Positions 23,388 to 33,050 are shown, counted from the stretch's first letter. The stretch: DNA of 64,000 bases from JAHCHG01 sp965214585 (GCA_965214585.1 OZ243957.1:558001-622000); one strand, 5' to 3'. Program-made: numbers and translations. The notes: generated by a model not told the origin, from the letters alone.

Positions 23388-26300
23388 TCAATCATTTATA
23401 AAATACGCATTTTTTGTCGCTAAACCGCTTAAAACAAAACTCCTAAGTTCACGAAAAGTCAGATTTTCCTTCGTAATCAAACCGGAACGAAAATCTAAAG
23501 CGATACCGCGTTCGTTGTAAATTCGGACGACGGAAAAATCTTTTTCGGACTTTTTCTTGAGGTTTTCCGCGTAGATTTTTGAAAAACTTTCACTTGTTTT
23601 TAATTCGATAACATCAATTTCAATCGGCGTAAAATCGCCGCGTTTGGAAACGAAAATGTGATTGCCTGTTTCCGCGTTTGCCAAATCAAAAGCGAACATT
23701 CCTTCGAGCATCAGAAACATTTCAAAATAATCGGTTTCAATCTCGTCGCCGTTTAATTCCGAAATTTTCAAACCCAATTCCTGTGCGAAAAATCGGCGAT
23801 AGTTTTCCATAAATAAAGGAATTTTTTCCTTGCCGAAATAAACATCGGCACAACGAAAAATCATCACACATTTCGCGCTCAGAGGCTTTTCCAAATTTCC
23901 CGCAACTGCTTCTAAAAACGCCGTTTCGCGCCAAACGTCCTGCACATATTCTTCCGCCGCATTTCCAAAATCGGGATTTTCGAGCGCGAGATTTTTCAAT
24001 TTGTTCGACAAATTTGAACCGCTTAAAAACCTGCCGAAATCAATTTCCGCGTTTTTCAAAGAAACCAGACTCCGCCTTCCGGCTCTGGACTTTGGACTAC
24101 GGACTCTGGACTCTTTCCAGCCGTCAGCGCGTTCGATCATTCGTTCGACGCGCTTGACGTATTCCTGCGCGAGAAAATATTTCGCCTGATTTTCGTCGTT
24201 CGGATCAATTTCTCCGTCGGGTTTAAGATGCAAAATCCCGGCTTCGATGCGGTCTAAAACGTCTTCGATTTTGTCGAGTTCCGCCGAAACATCCGAAAAA
24301 TCGTGTGTTTGCCAAACGCTCGCGTCAAAAGCGAGAGGTTTGATTTCTTCGACGTTTGTTACAAATTCTTCTTTGAGGCGCGAAATTTTCACAATCGTCG
24401 GCGCGTTCGTATCAATCGCGGCGAGTCTATTGGCAACGGGCTGAATTAAATTTCTCTCAATCGCACGTTTCAACGCCCGCGCACCGAGTTCCGCGTTGTA
24501 ACCTTCATCAACAATTTTCTCCAGCGCGGAAGGTTCGAGTTCGATGCGGCAATTTCGGCGGACAAAACCTTCGCGGGCGAAAACTTTCTGCAATTGCAGA
24601 CGCGCAATTCGCCCGACTTCTTCGCGGCGCAGATTTTCAAACGGAATAATTTTGTCCAGACGGTTAAAAAATTCCGGTCTGAAAAATTTCTCCGCCGCTT
24701 GCCGGTAAATGTTGGCGTTTGATTCGTTTGTTTCACGAAAACCGAGTTTGATATTCGCTTCGCGCGTGCCGAGATTCGATGTCAAAATTATCAACGCATT
24801 TGAAAAATCCGCCGTCCGCCCGAACGCATCGGTCAGGCGACCTTCGCCCAAAACCTGCAAAAGCAAATTAAAAACATCCGCGTCGGCTTTTTCGATTTCA
24901 TCCAAAAGCACGACGGAAAAAGGCTGTCGTCGAATTGCACTCGTCAAAAGTCCTTCCGGTTGGTCAAACGTGCCGACCAGCCGCGCCACGTCAAACGGCG
25001 ACACAAATTCGTTCATATCAAACCTAAGGAGTTTTTCTTCCGCACCGTAAAGATACGCGGCGATCTGCTTGGCGGCTTCGGTTTTCCCAACGCCCGTCGC
25101 GCCGAGAAACAGAAACGACGCAAGCGGTCTGCCCGTGTCATTTAGCCGCGCTTTGGCGATTGAAATAACATCGGCGGCGGCTTCGATTGCGGGTTTTTGT
25201 CCGATTAAGTTTTCGGAAATCTTTTCGACGATTTCCGTCTTTTCCAGTTTTTCGCGGTCATCCAAAAACGCCACTTTCAAACCGCTTTTCGCCTCAAATT
25301 CTTTTAAAACATCGTCGCGTGAAATTTCGGAATCTTGAAATTTATTGGCGATTTGTTTCAAAAAACTCGCCGCCTTTCCGGGAAACGACGCTTCGCGGTT
25401 ATAACGTCTTTGCAAATCGAGCGCGGTTGGTAAAACGTCCAAATCGAAACGGCAATCGTGTTTGTGTTCGGCTTCGCGCCTGACCGAAAGCGCGATTTTC
25501 AGAGTCTTTTCTTCGCTCGTTTCTTCGAGCCGGAAAACGTGAAAAAGTTCAGCAAAACTGCGGTCTTTTTCCTTCAAAACGCGAAAAGTTTCCGGCGTAA
25601 TTTCGCCGACAACGCGAACGTCGCGGCGTTCGATATACGGTTTTAAAACCTGCGCGACATTCAAATCCGAATTCGCGCTCACGCCCGCGAAAAACAGTCC
25701 GAGCAAATCATCAAAATACAACAAATGATTGTGTTTTTGCGCCGTCTTCAAAATCGCCGTCAGCCGATTTTCCCATTGCCCGACAAACGACATTCCCGAA
25801 ATCAGACGCTGCGGCGAAATCAGCCACGTCAGATTTTTGTCCGAACTTTTATTTTTGCGGCTGGTCAATTTTTGAAAAACGTATTCGTGAATCAAATTTG
25901 TCTTCCCGACCTGATTTTTACCGACGACGATCACCGGGCGTTTGTCCTTTGATTCCAACAACTTAGTAAGTTCGTCTAACTCGTTTTCACGCCCGTTCGC
26001 GCGTTCCAAATCGTTGGGAAAAAGTTCGTCCAAGCTGCGTCCGACGCGCCGCAATTCGCGTCCGCCGTCGAGATGCGATTCGCCGCCGAGCATCGCAAAC
26101 AGATTTTCCTCTTGGGCTTCATATTTTTGCGGCAGATGCACATTCAATTCGAGCGTCGTAACAAACGCTTTAACTATAAAAGTATTATCTTCCGGGGTTT
26201 GCGAATCTTCCCCGTCGCGCCGTTCGAGATGGCGAAAATGTTCGGTCAAAACTTCCACGGCGCGAGTCTGCAAATCTTCGCCGCGCTCGATTTCAAACCA

Positions 26301-26648
26301 GATTTCCGGCACATTCGGCGTGAACGCGATTTTTTTGCCGAATGCGTCAAGGATCACGAAAAGATATTCGCAATCGAAACTTTTTGAAGCGAGAAACAGA
26401 CGAAATTTCAAAATCTTCGACGAAAAAACGGGCGAAAATGTGAACCACGCAAGATCGTAATGACGCGGCTTTTTCCCGTGTTCTTCAAACTGATTTCGCA
26501 AACTCTGCGTCAATTTATTGATCGCTCTCTGCAAACTTTTTCCTTGCTCGGAGGTGTTCAAATTAAAAAGCGGACGCACTACAACCGTCGGCGCGGAATT
26601 CTTCAGCGGTTTATGTTCGGTTGCCAAAATTGGAATTGTCAGCAGCAT
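23388..26648 (-). CDS. Clp-like double AAA+ ATPase fused to a release-factor-like (PCRF) C-terminal domain
   Basis: The 1086-residue protein has an N-terminal region with two beta-rich segments (1-210). AAA+ module one follows (Walker A GKNQVGKT 243-250; Walker B LLYFDDLLG 309-317), then module two (GATGVGKT 516-523; LLDEIEK 581-587; TSN; FFNRLD; GARALKR). A helical linker (790-920) leads to a tail at about 925-1065. That tail shows the order and spacing of the PCRF and following strands of class-I release factors: EKIPLFMENYRRFFAQELG, LMLEGMFAFDLANAETGNH (979-997) and VRIYNERGIALDFRSG. No GGQ occurs. Substrate unknown; a ribosome-linked remodelling role is only a hypothesis. Start ATG 26648. 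It converges with the PIN pair. Confidence 0.82.
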   Translation of the reverse strand: MLLTIPILATEHKPLKNSAPTVVVRPLFNLNTSEQGKSLQRAINKLTQSLRNQFEEHGKKPRHYDLAWFTFSPVFSSKILKFRLFLASKSFDCEYLFVILDAFGKKIAFTPNVPEIWFEIERGEDLQTRAVEVLTEHFRHLERRDGEDSQTPEDNTFIVKAFVTTLELNVHLPQKYEAQEENLFAMLGGESHLDGGRELRRVGRSLDELFPNDLERANGRENELDELTKLLESKDKRPVIVVGKNQVGKTNLIHEYVFQKLTSRKNKSSDKNLTWLISPQRLISGMSFVGQWENRLTAILKTAQKHNHLLYFDDLLGLFFAGVSANSDLNVAQVLKPYIERRDVRVVGEITPETFRVLKEKDRSFAELFHVFRLEETSEEKTLKIALSVRREAEHKHDCRFDLDVLPTALDLQRRYNREASFPGKAASFLKQIANKFQDSEISRDDVLKEFEAKSGLKVAFLDDREKLEKTEIVEKISENLIGQKPAIEAAADVISIAKARLNDTGRPLASFLFLGATGVGKTEAAKQIAAYLYGAEEKLLRFDMNEFVSPFDVARLVGTFDQPEGLLTSAIRRQPFSVVLLDEIEKADADVFNLLLQVLGEGRLTDAFGRTADFSNALIILTSNLGTREANIKLGFRETNESNANIYRQAAEKFFRPEFFNRLDKIIPFENLRREEVGRIARLQLQKVFAREGFVRRNCRIELEPSALEKIVDEGYNAELGARALKRAIERNLIQPVANRLAAIDTNAPTIVKISRLKEEFVTNVEEIKPLAFDASVWQTHDFSDVSAELDKIEDVLDRIEAGILHLKPDGEIDPNDENQAKYFLAQEYVKRVERMIERADGWKESRVRSPKSRAGRRSLVSLKNAEIDFGRFLSGSNLSNKLKNLALENPDFGNAAEEYVQDVWRETAFLEAVAGNLEKPLSAKCVMIFRCADVYFGKEKIPLFMENYRRFFAQELGLKISELNGDEIETDYFEMFLMLEGMFAFDLANAETGNHIFVSKRGDFTPIEIDVIELKTSESFSKIYAENLKKKSEKDFSVVRIYNERGIALDFRSGLITKENLTFRELRSFVLSGLATKNAYFIND

Positions 26649-26660
26649 TCTTTTTCGATT

Positions 26661-26793
26661 TTCACCACGGAGGCGCGGAGGACACGGAGTTTTTTAAAGT
26701 AAAGACATTAAAATTTGGAACTTCAAACGAAACTCGGCAAATTTAAAATATCACTTTAAAAACCTCCCGTGTTCTCCGCGCCTCCGTGGTGAA
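26661..26793. repeat. Palindrome TTCACCACGGAGGCGCGGAG (copy 1)
   Basis: The left arm TTCACCACGGAGGCGCGGAG plus GACACGGAG-TTTTTTAAAG pairs with CTTTAAAAACCTCCCGTG plus TTCTCCGCGCC and TCCGTGGTGAA. The centre is A/T-rich. A second copy with the same arms lies at 27185-27315, on the other side of a small gene. Confidence 0.9.
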
Positions 26794-26799
26794 CCCGTC

Positions 26800-27171
26800 T
26801 TAGTTCACAACTCTTTTGATACCTTGTTTCAAAAGCACTACATTAAAATTCATCAATAAACCTACCTTTTTTTGTGCCAACTTCAGATATGTCAAAAGTT
26901 GCGCCTGATGAATCGGTAATAATTCACGAACTGATTTTATTTCGAGGATAATTTTATCTTCGACGATAATATCAAGTCGGTAATCCACATCAATTGAAAC
27001 ACCTTCATAAATTATCGGCAAATAAACCTGAGTTTCAATATTTAAGCCCGCTTTTCTCAACTCATACGCCAAACATTTTTCGTAAGCACTTTCTAAAAGT
27101 CCGGGACCTAAAATCCTGTGAACTTTAATCGCACATTCAATAATTTTTCCGCTGATTTCGCTAAATTCCAT
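26800..27171 (-). CDS. GxxExxY-family protein
   Basis: From ATG at 27171 (behind AAAGGAG) the 123-residue protein carries the naming motif in the form GPGLLESAYEKCLAYEL, followed by YLPIIYEGVSIDVDYRLDIIVEDKIILEIKSV. The D-(x)n-E-x-K pattern (DIIVEDKIILEIK) matches the PD-(D/E)XK nuclease-like fold suggested for this family; activity is not established. It sits alone between two copies of the same palindrome, six bases from one and 13 from the other. The gene and its flanking repeats may move or have been inserted as a unit. Confidence 0.88.
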   Translation of the reverse strand: MEFSEISGKIIECAIKVHRILGPGLLESAYEKCLAYELRKAGLNIETQVYLPIIYEGVSIDVDYRLDIIVEDKIILEIKSVRELLPIHQAQLLTYLKLAQKKVGLLMNFNVVLLKQGIKRVVN

Positions 27172-27184
27172 AAATCTCCTTTTA

Positions 27185-27315
27185 TTTTTCACCACGGAGG
27201 CGCGGAGAACACGGAGATTTTTTATTGATATTTTGATTGGTTAAAATCTAACTGAATCTTAAATCTTAGAATCCCACTTTAAAAAACTCCGTGTTCTCCG
27301 CGCCTCCGTGGTGAA
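27185..27315. repeat. Palindrome TTCACCACGGAGGCGCGGAG (copy 2)
   Basis: Arms TTTTCACCACGGAGGCGCGG-AGAACACGGAG and CTCCGTGTTCT-CCGCGCCTCCGTGGTGAAA pair around an A/T-rich centre of about 65 bases. It ends five bases before the stop of the next AAA+ gene. Confidence 0.9.
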
Positions 27316-27319
27316 ATAT

Positions 27320-30300
27320 TCATCCAATCAAATTTTCCGATGTTTCAATTAAATTCGTTTCAATCCACTCGATTAAAACCGTTTGCAAATCAATATTTTC
27401 AAGCGAAAAAGTCTTTTCCAAAAACAAATCTTTGACCTTATTTTGTGCCAAATCATAAACGCGCCGTTCGGTTTGAAACTTTACGGAATCGCGTTTTATC
27501 AAATCTTCGGGAAGTTCGTATTTTACAAATTCCGCTTCGGTTAAATCAATCAAAACGCGGTTGCTTCGCGTGCCGTGAACAAAGCGGTGAACGCCCGTTT
27601 CTGCGCCGAAACGCGGCAGAGCGAGTTCGCCTTCGATGGAAAGCAAAACGCCGAAAGTTTCCTGTGATGCGGACTTTATAAATTTTTCCGCGTCCGCGAT
27701 TTCCTTGCGATAGACGGCGCGATTAAAAAGCAGTTTGTCTTCGATTTTAACGTCTTTTTGTTTTTCCGTCGTGAACGCCAGACAATTTGTGATTTCCGCT
27801 TTTGAATGTTTGAAACAAACCGCGAACAGACGCAAAAGTTTGAATAACTCGCTCGCGTTTTCGCTGAAAAATGCGAGTTTTATTTCGTTCGGATTTTGAT
27901 ATTGGAATTTCAAAAGTTTAAAAAGATAATCTTGAAACTGATTTTCTTTTTTAATTATTTCATCGGCGTATTTTCGGTTTTCGCCCGCCGATTTTCCGTA
28001 GATTTCAAGCAGAATTTCATCTTCCGTTCGGCTGACTTCAAAGGCAAAATCTTTAACATTTTTCAAAAATTTTTCGATTTTCAATTTGCGTTCGATGCGT
28101 TTTCGGTCTTCGTCATAAATCCATTTCCCGCGTTTTTGGGCGGCTTCAAGCCGAATAATTTGATAAATTTCATCGCTTAATTCGGTCAAACGATAACTGG
28201 TGAGAAGTTTCTGCGTTCGGCGGCGAAGTTCGGCGATGCGTTCGGCATTTGTCGCTAAAATTGCCGTCGCCGTTTTACGCTTTTTCGGTTCGTCTTCGCG
28301 GATAAAATCGAGCGCGATTTTTCCGTTTTTAACTGCGGTTTCGACAATCAATTTTTCATCCGTCGGGCGCAAATTGAGTTCGGCGGAAAGCGGCGCGAGC
28401 AGATTTTTTTCAATAATCCGTTTCAGCGGACGCGCTCCGTAACGAATGTCGTAACCCGTTTTTGCTAAATGCTTTAACACATCTTTGCCGATTTCCAATT
28501 TAACGGGACGAAACCGCAAACCGTCGCGCATTTTCAGTTTTTCGATTTCCAAATCGGCGATTTTCAACACGGTTTTTTCGTCCAGCGGCGCGAACGGAAC
28601 GATGCGGTCAAGCCGATTAAAAATTTCCGGTCTGAGAAAATCACGGACGGCGGAATCGAAATGTTTAACGGCGGCTTGTTTTTGCCGCGAATTATTTACA
28701 AAACCGGACTTTCCGCGCTGAAATTCGCTCGCGCCGAGATTTGATGTCATTACGATAATCGAATTTGTAAAATCCGCCGTGCGTCCGGCGGAATCGGTCA
28801 GACGACCTTCGCCGAGCATCTGCAAAAGCAGATCGAAAAACGAAGAATGCGCTTTTTCAAATTCGTCTAAAAGCACAACCGAGAAAGGCTGTTCGCGCAC
28901 CTTCGCCGTTAAAAGTCCTTCCGCTTCGCCCGTTCCGCCGATCAGACGCTGCACCGAAATTGCGTTTGAAAATTCGCTCATATCAAAACGAATCATTCTC
29001 GATTCGTCGGAAAAGAAAAATTTGGCGAGCGATTTTGTCAATTCGGTTTTGCCGACTCCGGTTGGACCGATAAATAAAAGCGAAGCAATCGGTTTTCGCG
29101 GGCGCGTGAGTTTTGCTTTAACCGTTGCAATCAAATCGGTTATCAGTTTCACGGCTTCATTTTGTCCGATGACTTTTTCCGCAAAAAACTTTTCCGTTTG
29201 CGATAAATTGAGCCGGATTTCGTCATTTAAAAGCAGTTCGGGCAAACCTGTTTCGTTTGAAAATTCCGCGTAAACTTTTTTTATCGAAAGTGTTTCGCCG
29301 TTTTCCAAACCGGCAAAAACATTTCGCAAAAATCTGGCAGGTCTGCCGGGAAAAGCCGAATATGTCGAATATCGGCGATGAATTTGGTCAATCGTTTTTA
29401 TCGCGTTTGTGTCGGCTTTGTTTGAAAATTCCTTCGCCGCCGATTCTAAAATTTTCCGGCTCGTTTTTTTGTTCGGTTCTTCGATGCGGATTTGCTGAAA
29501 CGCGCTCAAAAGATTCGGGTCGCTTTTTTCCAGAACCGGAATTTGTTCGGGTGTGCATTCGACGGCGACGACGATTTCGCCGCGGGCGATTTTCGGGCGC
29601 AGAAACGACGCGATGCCTTGCGTCGAATGGCTGCTTTTGCCGACTTCGAGCAGTTCGATCAAGTTTCCCAAATGCAAAATCGCGTTTTCTTTTTTCGCCT
29701 CGTCAATCAATTTTGAAGCGCGTTCCTGCCACATTCCGAATCCGGTTTGTCCGGCGATCAGACGCGCACCGCTTGTCGCCCAAAACTTAAATTCCTTCAA
29801 ACCGAGTTTTTCACGACGGCGCACCATTTCATTGAAAATTGCCGTTTTTCCAACGCCCGCCGCGCCGACTAATAAAACGCCCGTCCGCTGATTTCCTTTG
29901 AAAATCTCCGCTAGAAGTTCCGTCTGTTTTTCCGTTTCGTAAGCGGTTTTTAGTTTTACGTTTGTTAAATCCGTGCCGATTTCTTCTAAAACGGATTTCT
30001 TTTCCGCTTCGTCTTTTTCTTCGGCAATCGCGCGTTGCTTCGCCGTCGGAAGATTGACGGCGAGTTCGTTTTTTTCGATGGAAATATTTTCGGTGCGTTC
30101 GAGCCAGCGCAGATATTGCAGAGATTTCGTCCAACCGTCGCGTTTGAGCGCGGCGAGAATTTCCGTTTCTATTTTCGCTTCAAAATCCTTTTGTTTTCTG
30201 GATAAAACAGCGATGTGAAGCGCGGGAATATATGCGTAAAAATAACCGTCTTCGCGCTCGATTTTTACATAGTGAATTTTTACTTTCACCGCATCGCGCC

Positions 30301-30559
30301 ACATTTCCGTCTTTTTCGGCGGTTCGATTTCCAATTCGATTTCCTTGATCTCCGCGTTTTCCGGCACGATTCGCTTGTATAAATTCGCGGCGTAATCGGC
30401 TTTTAAAATCACGTCTGCGTTAACACGGGCGTTATGTTTTGCCGAATCTTCTTTTGTGTGAAAGCGCGATATTTCGGGAAAATTCAACGCTTCGGAAATG
30501 AAAGTTTCGTCTTCGAGATGCTGCGTCAAAATTATGAGCGAAAAAAAATGTGTCGGCAT
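27320..30559 (-). CDS. Clp-like double AAA+ ATPase fused to a release-factor-like (PCRF) C-terminal domain, second copy
   Basis: The 1079-residue protein has an N-terminal part with a segment YFYAYIPALHIAVLSRKQKD (about 106-125) that recalls a HicB-like strand pair. Module one has Walker A GAAGVGKT (232-239), but the Walker B position reads ILHLGNL (294-300), lacking acids. Module two is intact: GPTGVGKT (498-505), LLDEFEK (563-569), TSN, FNRLDR and GARPLKR. The tail from about 845 to 1060 contains EDEILLEIYGKSAGEN, SIEGELALPRFGAETGVHRF (974-993) and RRVYDLAQNKVKD (1032-1044). These parallel the IxGxxAxxxxxxExGVHRVQR and IRTYNFPQxRVTDH segments of RF1/RF2, with the GGQ loop missing. Most upstream gene of the minus-strand AAA+ cluster. 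Confidence 0.83.
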   Translation of the reverse strand: MPTHFFSLIILTQHLEDETFISEALNFPEISRFHTKEDSAKHNARVNADVILKADYAANLYKRIVPENAEIKEIELEIEPPKKTEMWRDAVKVKIHYVKIEREDGYFYAYIPALHIAVLSRKQKDFEAKIETEILAALKRDGWTKSLQYLRWLERTENISIEKNELAVNLPTAKQRAIAEEKDEAEKKSVLEEIGTDLTNVKLKTAYETEKQTELLAEIFKGNQRTGVLLVGAAGVGKTAIFNEMVRRREKLGLKEFKFWATSGARLIAGQTGFGMWQERASKLIDEAKKENAILHLGNLIELLEVGKSSHSTQGIASFLRPKIARGEIVVAVECTPEQIPVLEKSDPNLLSAFQQIRIEEPNKKTSRKILESAAKEFSNKADTNAIKTIDQIHRRYSTYSAFPGRPARFLRNVFAGLENGETLSIKKVYAEFSNETGLPELLLNDEIRLNLSQTEKFFAEKVIGQNEAVKLITDLIATVKAKLTRPRKPIASLLFIGPTGVGKTELTKSLAKFFFSDESRMIRFDMSEFSNAISVQRLIGGTGEAEGLLTAKVREQPFSVVLLDEFEKAHSSFFDLLLQMLGEGRLTDSAGRTADFTNSIIVMTSNLGASEFQRGKSGFVNNSRQKQAAVKHFDSAVRDFLRPEIFNRLDRIVPFAPLDEKTVLKIADLEIEKLKMRDGLRFRPVKLEIGKDVLKHLAKTGYDIRYGARPLKRIIEKNLLAPLSAELNLRPTDEKLIVETAVKNGKIALDFIREDEPKKRKTATAILATNAERIAELRRRTQKLLTSYRLTELSDEIYQIIRLEAAQKRGKWIYDEDRKRIERKLKIEKFLKNVKDFAFEVSRTEDEILLEIYGKSAGENRKYADEIIKKENQFQDYLFKLLKFQYQNPNEIKLAFFSENASELFKLLRLFAVCFKHSKAEITNCLAFTTEKQKDVKIEDKLLFNRAVYRKEIADAEKFIKSASQETFGVLLSIEGELALPRFGAETGVHRFVHGTRSNRVLIDLTEAEFVKYELPEDLIKRDSVKFQTERRVYDLAQNKVKDLFLEKTFSLENIDLQTVLIEWIETNLIETSENLIG

Positions 30560-30715
30560 ATTTTTTGGATTTTAGCAGAGATTTTGGAAATGATGAAGAT
30601 AAAAATTTTTAGCGATGGTCAGGATGAATAAATTATTCGTCTTTTACAAAATTTGCGAAATTAAAATTTTCGCGCGGATTTTACTAAAAACCGGCTCGCA
30701 GTTATTATTTATTTT

Positions 30716-31864
30716 ATGCAAACTGCCGAAAAGATAAAAGAATTTCAATTACCGAATCGCCTGCAAAAAGTTCAACCGACTTTGATCAGACAGATTTTCA
30801 ACCGCGCTCTGCCCGATTCGATAAATTTCGGTTTGGGCGAACCGGATTTGCCGACTCCGCGTTTTATCCGTGAGGAAGCGGCGCGTGTAACTCTTGACGA
30901 ACAAAACGGTTATACGGCGCACGCGGGACTTCCTGAGCTTAGAAAAAAAATTGCCGAGCAGTATCCGCATCTCGATTTGGGCTTGGAGCAGGTTTGCGTC
31001 TGCGTCGGTTCGCAGGAAGCGATGACCGCCGCGTTTTTGGCGACTATTGATAAAGGCGACGAAGTTCTGATTCCGAATCCGGCATTTCCGGCTTATGTTA
31101 ATTGCGTAAATTTAGCGCAGGGCGTTCCGGTTTTTTATAATTTGCCTGCGGAAAATGATTTTGCTTTTGATGTTGAAGATTTTAAAGCGAAAATCACGCC
31201 GAAAACAAAAGCCGCAGTTGTTATTTCGCCTTCAAATCCGACGGGGAAAATTTTTACAAAAGAGGATTTAGAGCAAATTGCCGACGTTTTAAAAGATACG
31301 GGAATTTATCTGATTTCCGACGAAATTTATTCGGAACTTTATTTTACGGACGAAAAACCGCGTTCGGCTTCGGAATTTTACGACAGAACTCTGATCGTTT
31401 CGGGTTTGTCGAAATCTCTGAGTATGACGGGTTGGCGAATGGGCTGGCTGGCTGGCGCAGACACCGATGTTGTCAAAGCGGTTTTGACAATTCACGGATT
31501 TTTGACCGTCTGCACCTCGACCATTACGCAGAAGGCTTCGCTTTTGGGTTGGACGGACGAAGCCGAAAAAGCGAAAGCCGAAGCGCGTGAAATTTATAAA
31601 AAACGCGGAGAATTTTTGATAAAACTTCTTGATGAAGAATTGGGCTTACGCGGAACTTCGCCGGAAGGCGCGTTTTATACGATGGTTGACGTGCGAAAAC
31701 TCGGCGATGATTTTGAACTTGCCGAAAAGTTTCTGGCAAACCGCGTTATCACAGTTCCCGGCGTGGCGTTCGGTTCGGAAGCGAAAGGTTTTTTGCGCGT
31801 TTCGTTTTGCAATAATGAAGAAAAAATTGCGGAAGGCGTAAGGCGTATGAAAGAAGTTTTGTGA
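30716..31864 (+). CDS. Class I/II pyridoxal-phosphate aminotransferase
   Basis: The 382-residue fold-type I aminotransferase shows the family's landmarks: NFGLGEPDLPTPRFI, the NPTGKIFTKEDL turn, the YSELYF cofactor tyrosine, and the lysine of SGLSKSLSMTGWRMGW that binds pyridoxal phosphate. A C-terminal arginine in KGFLRVSFCN should bind the substrate carboxylate. Such enzymes move the amino group from aspartate, aromatic or LL-diaminopimelate-type donors; exact substrate cannot be set from sequence. Proximity to asd could suggest aspartate-family metabolism. Start ATG at 30716. Confidence 0.9.
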   Translation: MQTAEKIKEFQLPNRLQKVQPTLIRQIFNRALPDSINFGLGEPDLPTPRFIREEAARVTLDEQNGYTAHAGLPELRKKIAEQYPHLDLGLEQVCVCVGSQEAMTAAFLATIDKGDEVLIPNPAFPAYVNCVNLAQGVPVFYNLPAENDFAFDVEDFKAKITPKTKAAVVISPSNPTGKIFTKEDLEQIADVLKDTGIYLISDEIYSELYFTDEKPRSASEFYDRTLIVSGLSKSLSMTGWRMGWLAGADTDVVKAVLTIHGFLTVCTSTITQKASLLGWTDEAEKAKAEAREIYKKRGEFLIKLLDEELGLRGTSPEGAFYTMVDVRKLGDDFELAEKFLANRVITVPGVAFGSEAKGFLRVSFCNNEEKIAEGVRRMKEVL

Positions 31865-32009
31865 TAAATCGTAAAATCGGGAAAAGGTTAAAAAATTTCA
31901 GACGAGCGCGGCAGATTTAATAAATAAATCGTCGCGCTTTCTTTTTTGGTGCGGTTAAATTAAACTTAGCACTTTTAATAATCATATTAATTCGGACAAA
32001 TTTAATAAA

Positions 32010-33050
32010 ATGAGCAGAAAATATCGAGTAGGAATTTTAGGAGCGACAGGCACAGTCGGGCAGCGTTTTGTCCAGCTTCTTGAAAATCATCCGCAGTTTG
32101 AGATAACGGCACTTGCGGCTTCGGAGCGTTCGGCGGACAAGTCGTATCGTGAAGCGTGCGCTTGGAAACTGACGGGCGATATGCCGGAAAGCGTAAAGGA
32201 AATCAGAGTTCAGCCGATTGAGCCGCCGCTTGACTGCGATCTGGTTTTTTCGAGCCTGCCGTCGAGTGCGGCGCGTGAAGCGGAAGAAAAATTTGCCCGC
32301 GCGGGTTATCCGGTTATCAGCAATTCTTCGGCATATCGGATGGACAACGACATTCCGCTTTTAATTCCCGAAATCAATGCCGAACATCTCGGTCTGATTG
32401 ATTTCCAGCGGGAAAAACGCGGTTTCGACAAAGGTTTTATCGTAACGAATCCGAACTGCTCGGTTGTTACATTTGCTCCGCCGCTTGCCGCTTTGCACGG
32501 AAAATTCGGCGTTGAATCGGTTTTTATAACGACTTTGCAGGCGATCTCCGGCGCGGGTTATCCGGGCGTTTCCTCGTTTGATATTATGGATAATGTTTTG
32601 CCGTATATCGCCGGCGAAGAGCCGAAAGTGGAAACCGAAGCGCAGAAAATTCTCGGCGAATTAAAGGGCGAACAAATTGAAAAAGCTGATTTTACCGTGA
32701 GCGCACAATGTTTTCGCGTTCACGTTCTCGACGGACACACGGCTTCGGTTCGCGTAAAACTAAAGCAGACCTCGACGCTCGAAGGCGTAACCGATGCAAT
32801 GGTTAATTTTCCGAAACTCGCTCTGCACTCTTCGCCCGAACAATTTATATACGTTTGCGACGAGCCTTCGCGCCCGCAGCCGCGCCTTGACCGCGACAAC
32901 GGCGGCGGAATGACGATCACCGTCGGCAGGCTTTTCCCGGACAATATTTTCGATTACCGTTTTGTTTGCCTGAGCCATAACACCGTGCGCGGCGCGGCGG
33001 GTTCGGCAATTCTGAATGCGGAACTCTTAATTGACAAAAATTTGATTTGA
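32010..33050 (+). CDS. asd: Aspartate-semialdehyde dehydrogenase
   Basis: Asd reduces aspartyl phosphate to aspartate semialdehyde, the second step of the lysine/threonine/methionine pathway begun by LysC at 15108. The 346-residue protein has the NADP-binding GILGATGTVGQ (8-18), the catalytic Cys150 in NPNCSVV, the GAGYPGVSS segment and the active-site RVHVLDGHTASV. The length and NPNCSVV form place it in the archaeal/fungal-type Asd branch rather than the enteric one. It stands as a single gene after an A/T-rich gap of 145 bases. Confidence 0.95.
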   Translation: MSRKYRVGILGATGTVGQRFVQLLENHPQFEITALAASERSADKSYREACAWKLTGDMPESVKEIRVQPIEPPLDCDLVFSSLPSSAAREAEEKFARAGYPVISNSSAYRMDNDIPLLIPEINAEHLGLIDFQREKRGFDKGFIVTNPNCSVVTFAPPLAALHGKFGVESVFITTLQAISGAGYPGVSSFDIMDNVLPYIAGEEPKVETEAQKILGELKGEQIEKADFTVSAQCFRVHVLDGHTASVRVKLKQTSTLEGVTDAMVNFPKLALHSSPEQFIYVCDEPSRPQPRLDRDNGGGMTITVGRLFPDNIFDYRFVCLSHNTVRGAAGSAILNAELLIDKNLI

